A DNA stretch of 64,000 bases from the NCBI GenBank assembly GCA_949130495.1, contig OX422210.1:637632585-637696584 (forward strand), in the 5' to 3' direction. The notes below the pieces were generated by a model. The model was not told where the DNA came from. It worked only from the letters and a program-made list of their open reading frames with translations, and did not search any database. Positions 1-10,100 of this stretch are shown here, one piece after another. The stretch comes from Sambucus nigra. Its lineage: Eukaryota > Streptophyta > Magnoliopsida > Dipsacales > Adoxaceae. Position 1 is the first letter of the stretch. Each line of letters begins with the position of its first letter. The translations under genes and the position numbers were made by a program.

Positions 1-163
1 CAAGTTTCATAATTCAATATTCATATATAATCATATACGCACATTATAATCAAATACCAACTCGCATCTCGCTAGTATTTTAATCCGGATTAATTTCCAA
101 TTAATACGCATTTAATTCAATTAATCCCATAAATAAATATCACAAAAATACGGGGTATTACAT
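1..163 (-). mobile_element. LTR end of a gypsy (probably chromovirus) element, partial
   Basis: Read on the minus strand, this stretch starts with TGTAATACCCCGTATTT at position 163 and runs off the left edge. The start resembles the LTR 5' ends at 51305 (TGTAATACCCC) and 57480 (TGTAATAATTCG). It interrupts a gag reading frame exactly at position 164: the gag-like residues stop there and the frame reads into LTR sequence until a stop at 121. The other end is outside the window, so the target duplication (expected to be TTTAT, 164-168) cannot be checked. Confidence 0.6.
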
Positions 164-1404
164 TTATCACCTTCTACCTTGGTGTCTTTGGCATCCATGT
201 TCTTTTTTGCAGCCATAGCCTCCTCGGCATTCATAATCTTGGCCGCTTTTACCATAAGATCTGACATGGTTCTAAGTGAACCTTTGGCCAAAGTGTAGTA
301 CAACTTGTTCGGCAGTAGTCCACTCATCAAGGCGGTAATCGTTGTCTTTTCCTCATAATCAATGACTTCAAGTTTCTCGTTATTAAAACGAGTTATATAA
401 TCTCTGGTACTTTCACCAGCTTTTTGTCTAACACTTAACAAATGTGCTACTCGTTTAACTGGCTTTGCCCTAAAACAGAAATTCCCAATGAATAACTCGG
501 CCAGTTGAAGAAAAGTTGAAATCTTACCCCGAGGAAGATTATTATACCATATTTGAGCAGATCCGATAAGAGTTCCCGAGAATGCTCTGCATCTCATCTC
601 ATCTGGAACAGCATAGATGTCGGCTGCAGCTTGGTATTGTTCTATATGAAGGACAGGGTCAGTCTTTCCATCATACTTGGGAGTCATAACATGTTCTTTG
701 AACTTTGATGGTGTTGGAAAATCTACAATGACCTGGACAAAAGGTGTTCCTCGAACAAAAGTTCTTTGTAGAGGGTTCTTGGCTTTAGCCATTTCCCCTA
801 ATCTATCCTCTAGCCTCTGAATAGAGCCTTTCCATACATCATTTCCTTCCTCGGGCATGTTGGTTCGAGCAACTGATCGTGTTGAGGTGGCTTCCTGGGA
901 TCTCTCTTGACGAGCAGCTGGTCGCGACTGGGCAGATCCTTCCCTTAAATCTGATGGTCGTCGAAAACTCCTCGATGCGACTTTAGGAGGACTTTTGCTC
1001 CTTCTAAGTCCTAATCGATTAAAAGGTGATACCCTGCTTAATCTTTCTATTGCACTGGTCCTTTCTGGGGAGAGAGTGATATGTTGTTCAGTATCTGTGG
1101 CTCGCACTGACGAAGTTCGTCCAGGTTGATAAGAAAAATCTTCAGATTCCTCATTACGATATGAATCGGTACGCCTAGTACGCGAAGAAGGTGCACGGGT
1201 ATTTCTTTGAATACTTCGTGGTCCTGAATGGGTTGGTGCACCGCCATGGAGGGTTTGTATGAGTTGTCGCATAGTTTCTTGCATGATGGTCTGGCCCTGG
1301 GCCATATTTGTCATTATTCCAGCCAGATCTGGAATATTTGACGGAGCAGATGGATTTGGAGGGCTTCCAGCGTTTCGATTGCTAGATTCTGGAATATCAG
1401 CCAT
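164..1404 (-). pseudogene. Gag polyprotein of a Tat-like gypsy element, 3' truncated
   Basis: Minus-strand reading frame of about 413 codons starting at the ATG at 1404, just inside the 5' LTR and primer site at 1450-1468. The N-terminal half is basic, Ser/Arg-rich and probably disordered. From about residue 235 it has the retrotransposon gag core (PF03732 type): MTPKYDGKTDP, then AFSGTLIGSAQIWYNNLP, then RQKAGESTRDYITRFN. Gag forms the particle that packages element RNA in the cytoplasm. The real gag sequence ends at position 164, where another LTR element has inserted; the last residues of the open frame are read from that LTR. Protease and pol would lie beyond the insertion, outside the window. 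The frame itself has no internal stop, so this copy is fairly young. Confidence 0.85.
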
Positions 1405-1449
1405 TTGTGATGAATTATTTTTTATGAAAAACGATATTACTAGTCGTTT

Positions 1450-1468
1450 CCCACAGACGGCGCCAATC
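1450..1468 (-). promoter_or_regulatory. Primer binding site region of the Tat-like element
   Basis: Immediately inside the LTR the minus strand reads GATTGGCGCCGTCTGTGGGA. The same TTGGCGCCGTCTGTGGGAA block sits in the same place at 30733-30752 in the second Tat element. TGGCGCC is the usual start of a site complementary to the 3' end of a tRNA (tRNA-Asp is my best guess). This fixes minus-strand orientation for the element. Confidence 0.75.
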
Positions 1469-2088
1469 TGTTGATGTAAAAAATTAGATCATATCTAATT
1501 ATTCAATCACAGATAAAATAAATGAAACAAAGAGTTTTTAAAGTGGTTCAGCCTTATAAGAATGGCCTACGCCCACTGTTATGTTATTTCTGACTGTATG
1601 GGAATTCTCGATTACAAGTTCTATTAAGAAATTCCGTTCCCTTTATAATGAGAATTGTATAATGTATTTATAGCCCTGAGGCTGTAATGTGAAAGGGTAA
1701 TACATTCAATGATGTACATGTGAAAGGGTAATATATTAAATGACCCTTAAGCGTATACATCTGAATGATAAGCATTTAATGAACAGTCAGACTGTTGGTT
1801 TTCCTGCTATTAATGTTTTGTTCGAGGTACAGCTCGGACCGCCTAAGCTGCTCGGACCGCCTAAGGTTCCTCGGTGCTCAAAGTTCCTCGGTACTCACAA
1901 GTTCCTCGGAGAGTTCTTGTAGGTCGGAGCGTTTGAGTTACTCGGGGAAGTAGTGTTCCTCGTTGTAGTATGGTTCCTCGGAGCATCTGAGTTCCTCGGA
2001 AGTGTTTGTTGTTGCCATGTAGATTGTCAAGTGTCTTCATTTAACTGAGCCATGTCAGCAGACTAAATTTGGTATCAACGTATCAACA
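1469..2088 (-). mobile_element. 5' LTR of the Tat-like gypsy element
   Basis: 620-bp LTR with inverted ends TGTTGAT and ATCAACA, flanked on the gag side by the primer site. It inserted into the reverse transcriptase region of the pararetrovirus remnant, which stops at 2089. The part at about 1826-2000 holds many imperfect copies of GTTCCTCGG spaced roughly 20-30 bp apart, probably in the U3 promoter part. Its partner LTR is outside the window. Confidence 0.8.
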
Positions 2089-2454
2089 GTATTTAAAGAT
2101 TTTGTCTGTCCATCTTTGATATACCTGAGGAGCTGTGTTTAGCCCAAAAGGCATAACATTCCATTGATAGTGTCCTCCAGGGGTACTAAAGGCTGTCAAT
2201 GGTTTGGATTCGTCAGTTAGTTTTAACTGCCAAATTCCTGATTTACAATCGAATTTGCTAAAGAACTTTTTTTCTTTAGTTTGGTTAATTAATACATCCT
2301 TTCTTGGAATAAAATAACCATCAAATTTTAATTGTTCATCTAGTCTTTTATAATTTATAACCATTATAGCTTTTCCTCTTATAACTTCACTGTGTTTTCT
2401 CACCATGAAGGCAGGGCTATAGTGAGGACTTATTGTTTCTTCAATAAGATTTAT
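2089..2454 (-). pseudogene. Pararetroviral reverse transcriptase, N-terminal part
   Basis: Encodes the fingers/palm start of a caulimovirid reverse transcriptase: FSKFDCKSGIWQLKL (FSKxDxKSGxWQ type) and MPFGLNTAPQVYQRW. The catalytic YxDD box that should follow is missing because the Tat-like LTR begins at 2088. The frame is offset by one base from the upstream protease frame, with the shift around 2457-2466. The remaining part of the gene should lie beyond the left edge of the window, on the far side of the inserted retrotransposon. Confidence 0.85.
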
Positions 2455-2456
2455 TT

Positions 2457-3374
2457 CTAATAATTCTTGATTTGTTTATCAAAATCATCTATATCATTTC
2501 TGGTATAGACCATTGGTTTTATTCTTATAATGACATTGGGATCTCTTAGTTTGAGATTACAATATCTCGGACTTTTATTCGATAATTTTAATGGGTTTTC
2601 ACTACAATTATCTTTTAATATAGTATAAAGCCAATGAGTTTCTTCAAGGGTTTTAATAAAAGGAGTTATATCCCCTTTTTTAGTAGGGCAAAAATCTCTT
2701 TCGCACTTATATTTATGTTGTTGTAGTAAAGGGATTTTTACTACATCTTTGTTTAGGGTTAAATTTATCGTTCCCTCATCAATACTAATAGGCAAATATT
2801 CTGAGATAAAATTGTTGCCTAAAATAAAATATCCATGCATTTCTGGAAAGCAGAGGATTTTTGGAATAATGAATTTCTTTTCATTAAACCATATAGCCAT
2901 TTTTTTGGCTTTTAAATCAATGAAATTTTGTGTCCCTTTGATGCCTGTTACAGCAATAGGATTTTTCATTTTTATCCATTTTTCAGGAGGTAAAGCATTA
3001 GGTCTACAAGAACATATGGTTGCTCCTGTATCAATTAATGTGCAGAGACTATATGGTTTATAGCCTGCAAAATTGAAGTAACCTAATACATAGGTATATC
3101 TTCTCTTTCCATGGCTTGGTGAGAAGATTATTTCTTCTTTTCCTAATTGGAAATGATAAATTTGACTGAATTTTATATTATCTTCTTTTAGATAATTTGT
3201 TCCAGGTAATATTGGTATTTGTATATTTTTTATAGCAATAGGGGGTTTACTATTACTACTAATCTCGCCTTTTAAAAGGTTTTTTCCTTCTAATTTTTCC
3301 CAATCATTGTCAGGAAAATTCTTTTGCCAATTTTCTGATTGTTTATTTTTAAAATAAATATTATTACCAGATAC
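2457..3374 (-). pseudogene. Pararetroviral aspartic protease region
   Basis: Minus-strand open stretch in the same frame as the movement protein, from about 3374 down to the stop at 2457. The active-site motif LIDTGAT lies at about 3021-3038, with DTG at 3024-3032. The family enzyme processes the viral polyprotein. Further downstream is a flap-like FILGNNFISEYLPI segment, then a linker to reverse transcriptase. Two stops (about 3375 and 3396) separate it from the movement protein; this may be a genuine ORF boundary rather than decay. The first in-frame ATG (2969) lies after the active site, so the true start must be upstream. Confidence 0.75.
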
Positions 3375-3395
3375 CTATAATTCAACGGTGTTTCG

Positions 3396-4130
3396 TTATT
3401 TTTCAGGAGGTGGCTCTGTTATTTGGGGTAGTATCCATTGTTTTGGTACTTCCAAATCTCTCCAGTTGATTAATCTAGGATGTATTGCCAAATCAAATGG
3501 TCGAGGTTCAAATATTTTTATAATATTTCTATCCACATTCTGAGTGTGAGTATGTGGTAGAGTTGTCAATTCATGGATTGTTTTCCAATGTATTGACATA
3601 TTTCTAGAGGTATCTTTCATTCCTATCCCTTTGGTTTGAATTTTTATAATGACAAATTCCTCAATATTTGGATCATTAATAGATATGAAGAAATTTGATT
3701 TTATGTTAAACCAAATAACTCCATTTACCAAATTGGATTGGATTCCTCCAATTATGGCATTCATAGGATTACTGAATCTTTTGTCTAAGACCAGTATAGC
3801 TACGGGTGTATCCATACCTTGTCTAATCATGGCAGTAATACATATTTGAATAAACCCGATATGTATATATTTAATATTTGGGTGTTTTTTCTTCCATCTT
3901 ATAATCTTTTTTAGATCAAAGAGTTTAATATCTGCTGTTTCATTATCTGTTGAGCCAGCAGTGGTATTACCATTAAATTGTTCAAATATTCTTGTTGAGA
4001 ATAATTTGAATTTTGATAATTTATAGACATCTTCATTTTTTATAAGTTGTCTTTGATTATCAATTTCTTGTAACTGTTCGTTGGTAAAAGTGATTTCTTC
4101 TCCAACTATTTCATGAAGGGCTATTGTTTA
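3396..4130 (-). pseudogene. Pararetroviral movement protein (30K superfamily)
   Basis: Contains WKKKHPNIKYIHIGFIQI followed by a segment with GMDTPVAILVLDKRFSNP and IGGIQSNLVNGVIWFNI. This is the layout of caulimovirid cell-to-cell movement proteins, which form tubules through plasmodesmata. A stop at about 4128 separates it from an acidic tail following the coat protein zinc finger, in the same frame, which suggests an ancestral coat-movement fusion. The C-terminus ends in a Pro/Glu-rich run before the stop at 3396. Recognition is from motifs only. Confidence 0.75.
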
Positions 4131-4211
4131 TAGCTCGTCTTCGCTACTTCCTCGTACTTCTGTAGTATTATACATAAATACGAGTTCTTCATCGGATGTT
4201 TCCGAATCAGA

Positions 4212-4781
4212 TTACAGTTCATATAAAATTTCATTAGAATTAATAGAAATATCAGAATCAGGTAAATCTGCTCCATAAAATATTTCTAATTCTTGTTCTT
4301 CAAAAAAATTTATCATTTTATTTGCACTTTTTCCCTTTTTAGGACAATCAGGTGCATAATGGCCTTCTTCGTTACAAATGTAACAACGACACTTCTTTTT
4401 TAGAGGTGGTTTTTTAAAAGGTTTCTTTTTCCTAATATATTTTTTATTCTTTGAAAAAGATGTTTTCTTTTTCCAAGGTTTCCATTTAATTTTTCTCTTT
4501 CGAGAATGCTTGAAATTTTTAGTAGGTGGATTACATCCTATCTTCCAATTTTCTTTTAAAATCTTATCACAACATTTATCACCAGCTTTATTATTTGTGA
4601 TTTTACTTTTAACTTGCTTCTTGGCTTTTATTTCAATACATTTTTCAGATATTTCTCTTAATACCCAATTGATGCGAAAACCAAGATTGTCTTCCTTCTC
4701 GATAGTTTTTAACCAAGCAGGATAAGTTTTTAAAGACATTTCATCCCATGGGTTTGGGAGTTTGTGGAAGAATTGATCCAA
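4212..4781 (-). pseudogene. Pararetroviral coat protein, C-terminal part with zinc finger
   Basis: Frame of about 189 codons with a very lysine-rich stretch followed by the CCHC knuckle CYICNEEGHYAPDC at about 4345-4390, then an acidic tail (EEQELEIFYGADLPDSDIS). A basic tract plus a single CX2CX4HX4C finger is the hallmark of caulimovirid coat proteins and binds viral nucleic acid. It lies in the same frame as the upstream coat protein ORF, separated by stops at about 4802 and 5019. An acidic, Ser-rich tail continues past the stop at 4212. Confidence 0.85.
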
Positions 4782-5018
4782 CCAATGAATATTTTTTGGA
4801 TGCTATAGTTTGAAATAATACTTTTTATATATTTCAACAAATTCTTCAAATTGACAAATGTTACATAATTCTAGTTTAGATAATATGTAACATGCATCTT
4901 CTTGGATTATGGGTTCTCCAGTATATCTAATCATATTTTCTTTAATTATATCAATAAATCCTTTTAATAGTTCATCAAAAGATTTGAAGGTTTGTACGAG
5001 CTCAGTTTTTTGCTGAAT

Positions 5019-6116
5019 TCATTCGTCTGAGTTTTCCCATTGTTGCAACCATTGTAAAACATCACCTTGAAGTGTTGCAGCAAAATAGTCTAAAAAAATT
5101 TCTTTAGACCATGTACTCTTATAATTAGTAAGGAGTATAGACATGGATTGTTCCCACTCATTAATAGTTTGTTCTTGATCTTTAAAAGATACATGCCTTA
5201 AATCAAGATAAATACCATGTTGAGATATATTTTGTTTGTTCAAATTATCTCTTCTTAAGAAAAAAGGATTTGGTTCGTCCTCATTCTTAGTATTACTTGT
5301 AGAAGCTATAGAAGTATTGCTTGTTTTAACAAAATCTTCTTTTTCATTTTTATATGCAGTGGTTTTCATATAATCTTCAAAAGCTTCCCAATTTTGGAAT
5401 TCTTGAAGTGGTTCTTCAGCCTTCCTTTTTCCACCAATTGTATTTACTTCATGTGGTGAAAAATCTTCTTCATCAGATGAATATTGGTTTAATTCATACT
5501 GATAGTGTTGTAATAGTTTTTCATTTTCCAAATACGTGGTTTGTATTTGTTCAATGAGTTTATTACGTTCTGAGACAGTTAATATTGGATCTTTGTATAA
5601 ATGTCTCCAATAATCTAATATTTCACGAACGTTTATATATTCGGTGTAATTAAATTCTTCTGTTTGAAGAGCTTTAATTTCTTCTGAACCATAATATAAC
5701 CTAGGAATTTTGTCATCTGCTGGGTTATTCATACCAGTTTGTTCTGGGTTTTGATTATCTATTTTGTTTAATAGATTCTCTATTTTTTGTTTAGTCTCCT
5801 CTTTTAGATCTATGCTTGAAACTGTTTCGAGTTGACTAATTTTTTGATCAACTTTGTTTAAGTTGAACTCAATACAATCTATTTTTTTCTCTACATAATT
5901 TTGATTTATTATTTGACGTCTTTCAGTTCGTTTTACCCAACTAAAGACTATATCAGATAAGTTATTTAAAGTAGTACTTATCTTACTAATATCATTTTCA
6001 GATTTTTTATCAATATGTAAATTATGATTATACATAGACTCATCTTTTTCTAACCATGGTGCTAAACATTGTAAATTAATATTATTATTATTTAGATCAT
6101 CCTTATCAGATTCCAT
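5019..6116 (-). pseudogene. Pararetroviral coat protein, N-terminal part
   Basis: Longest intact frame of the remnant, 365 codons, starting at the ATG at 6116 about 415 bases after the Met-tRNA primer site. The N-terminal third is acidic with a probable coiled coil (about residues 40-125). The middle carries acidic, Ser-rich stretches and GGKRKAEEP, a possible nuclear localisation motif. The C-terminal part (WEQSMSILLTNYKSTWSKEIF to GDVLQWLQQW) resembles the capsid core of caulimovirids. It ends at a premature-looking TGA; same-frame homology continues through to the zinc finger part. Confidence 0.75.
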
Positions 6117-6530
6117 TGGTTCCTAAGACCTCCTATTATAAGTTGTTTCAGGTGCCTAAAACCGGTTTTCCTAACGTCGATTGCTAACTACAGTAACTTT
6201 TTGGCAAACGAAAATATGGGTTTTGAAACAATAATAGGTATATGGGATTCATGAAAACTTTAAAGATTTTCAAAATAATATAATATTATTATTGTGTTTA
6301 ATTCACCTTAATTACAAAACAGATTGACACACAATTATTTATATAGAACTAAGATCAAACGATATTTCATACAACAATTGTTATGGCACTTGATTCCAAT
6401 AACTCTATGTTTTGCTTTAAAATTTTCTCCAGAAACATAAGTTCTATGATGGAGTATGATTGTTTCTACTTTAACATTCATATTAACATAACAACATAAA
6501 CATAATTAGAATACTAACCTTTGATAACAA
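6117..6530 (-). other. Pararetroviral leader region
   Basis: AT-rich stretch between the primer site and the first coat protein ATG, equivalent in position to the pregenomic RNA leader of caulimovirids, which usually forms a large hairpin with short upstream ORFs. I see no long ORF here and did not find a convincing full-length stem by eye. Confidence 0.45.
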
Positions 6531-6542
6531 GCTCTGATACCA
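6531..6542 (-). promoter_or_regulatory. Met-tRNA primer binding site of the pararetrovirus
   Basis: Minus strand reads TGGTATCAGAGC, the exact complement of the plant initiator tRNA-Met 3' end and the origin of minus-strand synthesis in caulimovirids (conventionally nucleotide 1 of the genome). The same 12-mer is present in the Tekay-like element at 40743-40754, but here there is no LTR next to it, which supports a pararetroviral origin. Confidence 0.85.
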
Positions 6543-6617
6543 ATTTCACAAGTGCGAAAATGATCGAAATATTATTGATACAAACTTACTAACTATTATT
6601 ACAAGTGGAGAGAATAA

Positions 6618-7313
6618 AACAAAATAGAGAGAACAAATTTAGACTTTACTAGAGAAATCCAAGATTGGACTCTTACAGACCCTGAAGATAAAGAACTTAT
6701 AGAATCTGATTTAACATACGCAGGTGGTACTTTCAAATATATAGACCAGGTTATTGAGTGGTTAGTACGTGAAGTACCTAGAATAGAAGTAATTAGAACA
6801 GGGATCTGTGGTCTCTTTAGACAAAAATTAAGAACTGAAGATTTTGCAGAAGAACTGTCAAGACCAGAAAAATACCAAGAATATACTAGAGTACTTGAAG
6901 ACAGTATAGACGTATTAAAATATTTTAGACGAAAAAGGCTAGCAGAAACCAAAACTATTTTAATTAGAGCCGGAGGAATCTGCCCTCTCCTTAAAAACAT
7001 AGAAACAGTTGCCCCTAGAACATATTGTCGATTTTTGCCATCCTATGGTGATAATAATTTAGACGAATTTATAAATAATGATATAATTGATATTGTTAAT
7101 CAGATATATAAAGAAACTAGACTCGTAAAATCGAAATACCATATAAGGTATTTAAGATTAGAATATTTTCCTTCAAAACCACTTGCCATTTCTAGACTCA
7201 CTCAAGAAACTATTTATATAGACAATCCTTGCTATTCAGAATTCCAACACGATAGTGACGAAAGAAGTTTGAGAAGTAGCAGCTCTGAAACTTTTCTTAG
7301 ACTCTCAGATTAA
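6618..7313 (+). CDS. Unidentified ORF opposite the pararetrovirus, possibly viral
   Basis: Plus-strand open frame of about 231 codons from just after the TAA at 6615 to the TAA at 7311. There is no ATG near its start, so the 5' end is probably lost. The product is mixed charged, with no membrane segments; the middle reads WLVREVPRIEVIRTGICG, and the tail (SDERSLRSSSSETFLRLSD) is Ser-rich. I do not recognise a family. An open frame this long in AT-rich DNA is unlikely by chance. Its position directly behind the viral primer site suggests a rearranged, inverted piece of the same virus, for example the 3'-terminal inclusion/transactivator gene. That is an inference only; it could also be unrelated. 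Confidence 0.45.
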   Translation, partial: NKIERTNLDFTREIQDWTLTDPEDKELIESDLTYAGGTFKYIDQVIEWLVREVPRIEVIRTGICGLFRQKLRTEDFAEELSRPEKYQEYTRVLEDSIDVLKYFRRKRLAETKTILIRAGGICPLLKNIETVAPRTYCRFLPSYGDNNLDEFINNDIIDIVNQIYKETRLVKSKYHIRYLRLEYFPSKPLAISRLTQETIYIDNPCYSEFQHDSDERSLRSSSSETFLRLSD

Positions 7314-8312
7314 TCAAAAAAAGCATAAAGATGCTATAAGCTTTTGGAATAGAAATTTCTATTCCTGAAACTTTAGAAAAAGACAAAGCGGTCTCAAGAC
7401 TTTTTGGACGGTAGCAAACCCGTCATTTAGACCCGCTAAATCGACCCGTCGGAGATCCTGAACGTGTATATATATATGAATGCAACTAGGAGTTCGAATT
7501 TTTGAATATGTGTTTACACCTAAACTCGATTAATACAAAATATATTAAAATTATTTAGTTTTCTCTTCCGAAGAGTCATACTAGCAACGTTTCTCATTTA
7601 GCACTCGCAACTAATGCTACCTTAAACAGAATTATTTCAAGAACATTTGATAGTATTTGCCTGTAAATTAAAATTGGCCAAAACACAATAATACATGATT
7701 ATTTGTTACATCCTTTGAGCTTGTGAAGTAACAAAATCACTTTATTCACTTTATGACTGCTCAATTTTTCTTCCATCTAATTCCTTGCTATATGTATTAA
7801 CAATTCACATGTTTTGACTTTATGAAGTGATTAGCCAAACACTAACCCAAAACGCTATTGAAGAAACAATTGAAGTAATTTTCTCCCTTGTAAGGCCAAA
7901 GTGATCTCAAAATGTACGGTATATAATCATTTGCATTACTGCCCTAACTAAATTCCTAAAAATAAAGATATGGGTTATATTATATGTAATAAGGCGTTTT
8001 TTAAATGAAAATTTGACCTTAAAAGGGGTTCTCAAGAACAATCACAATAGATAGTGAATATCAAGAATCAAGTTATGATGTATTCTTCTTAAATTCTCTT
8101 CCACCTAGTCCCTTAGTACGAGTGTTAAGAATTCAGACTTGATGATTTCCTGGAGTGATGAACCAAGCAATAACCCAAAACAGTGTTGGAGAAAGTAGTC
8201 ACATATAAAAAAAATCTTCCTGTAATAGGAAATTCACAATATACAACGAATTTGCATTACTCATCTACGAAAGAGATGGGTTATAGTATAGCCCAGTCCT
8301 AAGGTATTGGGT
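7314..8312. repeat. Intergenic DNA with an imperfect direct repeat of about 320 bp spacing
   Basis: No gene is visible. Two related stretches lie at about 7770-7990 and 8090-8300. Both contain AACCCAAAAC, a GAAGAAA/GGAGAAA step, an ATTTGCATTACT block and an ATGGGTTATA block near the end. The second copy abuts the 3' end of the wound-responsive gene, so the repeat may be a duplicated 3' flank. A 20-bp palindrome, GGAATAGAAATTTCTATTCC, lies at about 7341-7360. Confidence 0.5.
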
Positions 8313-8579
8313 TCAATTGGGACCCCAACAACTCAAATACATGACTTTTCTCAAAGACTCTTCAGACTGGTTGGCCTTGTCTTCTCTAAGTTTAGTAGAA
8401 ACCATTGCCGAAGACTGAGGAGAGAGCTTTTGGGTCTGAGAGAATGACCTGAGATTGGTCTTGGCGTGGTGGTGTAGGGATCTTAACGTATAGTTCCACC
8501 TACAGAATCCTTGATCTTTCAATGCCTCCACTCCCCCTACGCTCGCTGCTACGATCCAGGCTTTGCTTGTTGAACTCAT
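8313..8579 (-). CDS. Wound-responsive family protein (DUF3774)
   Basis: Complete single-exon gene of 88 codons, the family's usual length. The product begins [20 protein letters not shown], continues [19 protein letters not shown] and ends [17 protein letters not shown]. The N-terminal AWIVAAS segment, the CRWNY core and the C-terminal YLSCWGPN are the conserved marks of the small plant wound-responsive (DUF3774, PF12609) family. Family members are induced by wounding, hypoxia and stress; molecular function is unknown. A TATA box lies about 100 bp upstream at 8681-8689. There are no stops, frameshifts or odd residues, so this is probably the only functional host gene in the window. In many plants such genes occur in tandem clusters; only one is seen here. 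Confidence 0.93.
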   Translation of the reverse strand: MSSTSKAWIVAASVGGVEALKDQGFCRWNYTLRSLHHHAKTNLRSFSQTQKLSPQSSAMVSTKLREDKANQSEESLRKVMYLSCWGPN

Positions 8580-8680
8580 GGTTTATCAAATTGTTTCTTA
8601 GCTGTGATCGAAGCTTACAAACTGGGTAACTTTGAGTTGATATTAAGAGTTTGTGTTTCGAATGTTATGCTTCAGGGATG

Positions 8681-8689
8681 TATATATAG
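8681..8689 (-). promoter_or_regulatory. TATA box of the wound-responsive gene
   Basis: Minus-strand CTATATATA about 100 bp before the ATG at 8579, which would give a 5' UTR of roughly 70 bases. A (TG)n microsatellite begins about 90 bp further upstream. Confidence 0.55.
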
Positions 8690-8776
8690 ACAGCGGGTGG
8701 TAAACCGGAGGCGTGTTTGGTGGGTTTCAGAAAGCCAATGGTTTTGATATTATCGTGGGTGTGAGTGAGTGAGTGA

Positions 8777-8777
8777 G

Positions 8778-8820
<43 letters not shown>
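8777..8820. repeat. (TG)n microsatellite
   Basis: Pure TG tract of about 40 bp, preceded by GAGT repeats, in the upstream region of the wound-responsive gene. Likely polymorphic. Confidence 0.9.
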
Positions 8821-8821
<1 letters not shown>

Positions 8822-10082
8822 ATCATGAACAATAAGATTGGATGTGGTGCAATCTCCACGGATTGGTACAAATCAAAATTTGTTTTTTTCCCCTTTCTTC
8901 CTGTTATTGGATTTATCAATTTAAGTATTTGTTCAGCCATCATAAATTAGAAAGTGTATGCCCTCTGAGCATTTGTTACAACATTATTTTATTCTTAATA
9001 AATAGATAAAATAGGATTAACGGGTGAGATTTAAGGAAAGCTCTTAAGGGAATGTGGTAGAAATAAGGGAAATGGATAAATGTCTTACCTTTGAGACTTA
9101 AAAAAAATAGTTTTTTCAGATGTGAAACTATTTCACTTCTGAATCAAAAGTCAAACAATTTTTCACTTTTAGAGAAAAATCACTTTAGACGTTTAAGAAT
9201 ATTCAAAAATTGAAATGCTCTACGTTTCAGCTAAACATGAAAATGTCCTACGTTTGAACTCTCGACGTGTAAAACTTTTTCGTCTGCACCCGAATCTTCT
9301 TCCCACTGCGACCCTGTTTGAAGTGTCCACAATGAGTTTATGGTACCTATTGTGGATGACCTAAGAATATTTTCAACATCTATTTTTGTTTAATATCATT
9401 ATTTCATGTAATAAACTATATGACTCTATATCATTTTTTAATTAGCTTAAGAGATAAATGTTAAATGTCTCTTCGGAAAAAATATTTTTCATTATAAATA
9501 TGATATTTTTTTTATTTAATTTAAATTTATTTAATCATTATCATAATCTATTTAACTTCGAATCAATAAGATTTTGTAATAAAAAATAAAACTAATAACC
9601 TTTTTTGTTATGGTGGATGAGCTAAAAAATAATTAATCTTGAGAATAAGTTTTTATATTATTTATTAAGGATAATCTACTCATATAAAAAAACAAAACTA
9701 TGGGAGGATAATATCTTGTTTGGATTTTTTTATTTTGACCTAAACAAATTTTACGTACTGTAAATCTTATTATTAAAACGTAAACGCAACTTGTTTTAAT
9801 ATATAAATTAAGAAGTCACAAATTTAAGTTAATTGGTCAACATATATATTTTAAAAATAGAATTATGTTAATTTAAAATAATGAATAAATCAATAAATAA
9901 AGTTATTATTGAAAAACTTTATAATACAAAATAATTATACTTCAAATGTAATTATGATATTATATACAATGATTTATATCACAAACTAAATTATATCCCT
10001 AAATACTACATTTTATTGGTAAAACTTGTTTAAATGACTAAATTTTATAAATAATTTATGGGGCCATCCTTTGAAATTTTTC

Positions 10083-10100
10083 GGGGGGGGGGGGGGGGGG
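10083..10100 (+). repeat. Poly-G run (18 bp)
   Basis: Uninterrupted G run between AAATTTTTC and AGGATACCTCC in block A. Longer equivalents lie at 13735-13753, 16672-16691 and 47438-47460. Another G run (10390-10411) lies in block D and is much shorter in its duplicate near 14042. Confidence 0.9.

Larger units (their letters stand above)
2089..6542 (-). mobile_element. Endogenous pararetrovirus remnant (Caulimoviridae)
   Basis: Minus-strand block running from a Met-tRNA primer site (6531-6542) through coat protein, movement protein, aspartic protease and the first part of reverse transcriptase. It is cut at 2089 by the Tat-like LTR. Coat protein before movement protein is the order known from cavemoviruses and solendoviruses (my recollection of those genomes), whereas petuviruses have movement protein first. 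The reading frames carry several stops and at least one frameshift, so this is an old, inactive integrant. RNase H and any transactivator gene are not visible in this orientation. Assignment to a genus needs a phylogeny. Confidence 0.85.

Noticed and set aside
6599..7000. 133-codon minus-strand frame behind the pararetroviral origin
   Set aside because: It is the complement of the longer, better-composed plus-strand frame 6618-7313 and contains no known motif.
8665..8943. 92-codon minus-strand frame upstream of the wound-responsive gene
   Set aside because: It overlaps the TATA box and the (TG)n tract and encodes a His-Thr run; it is promoter sequence.
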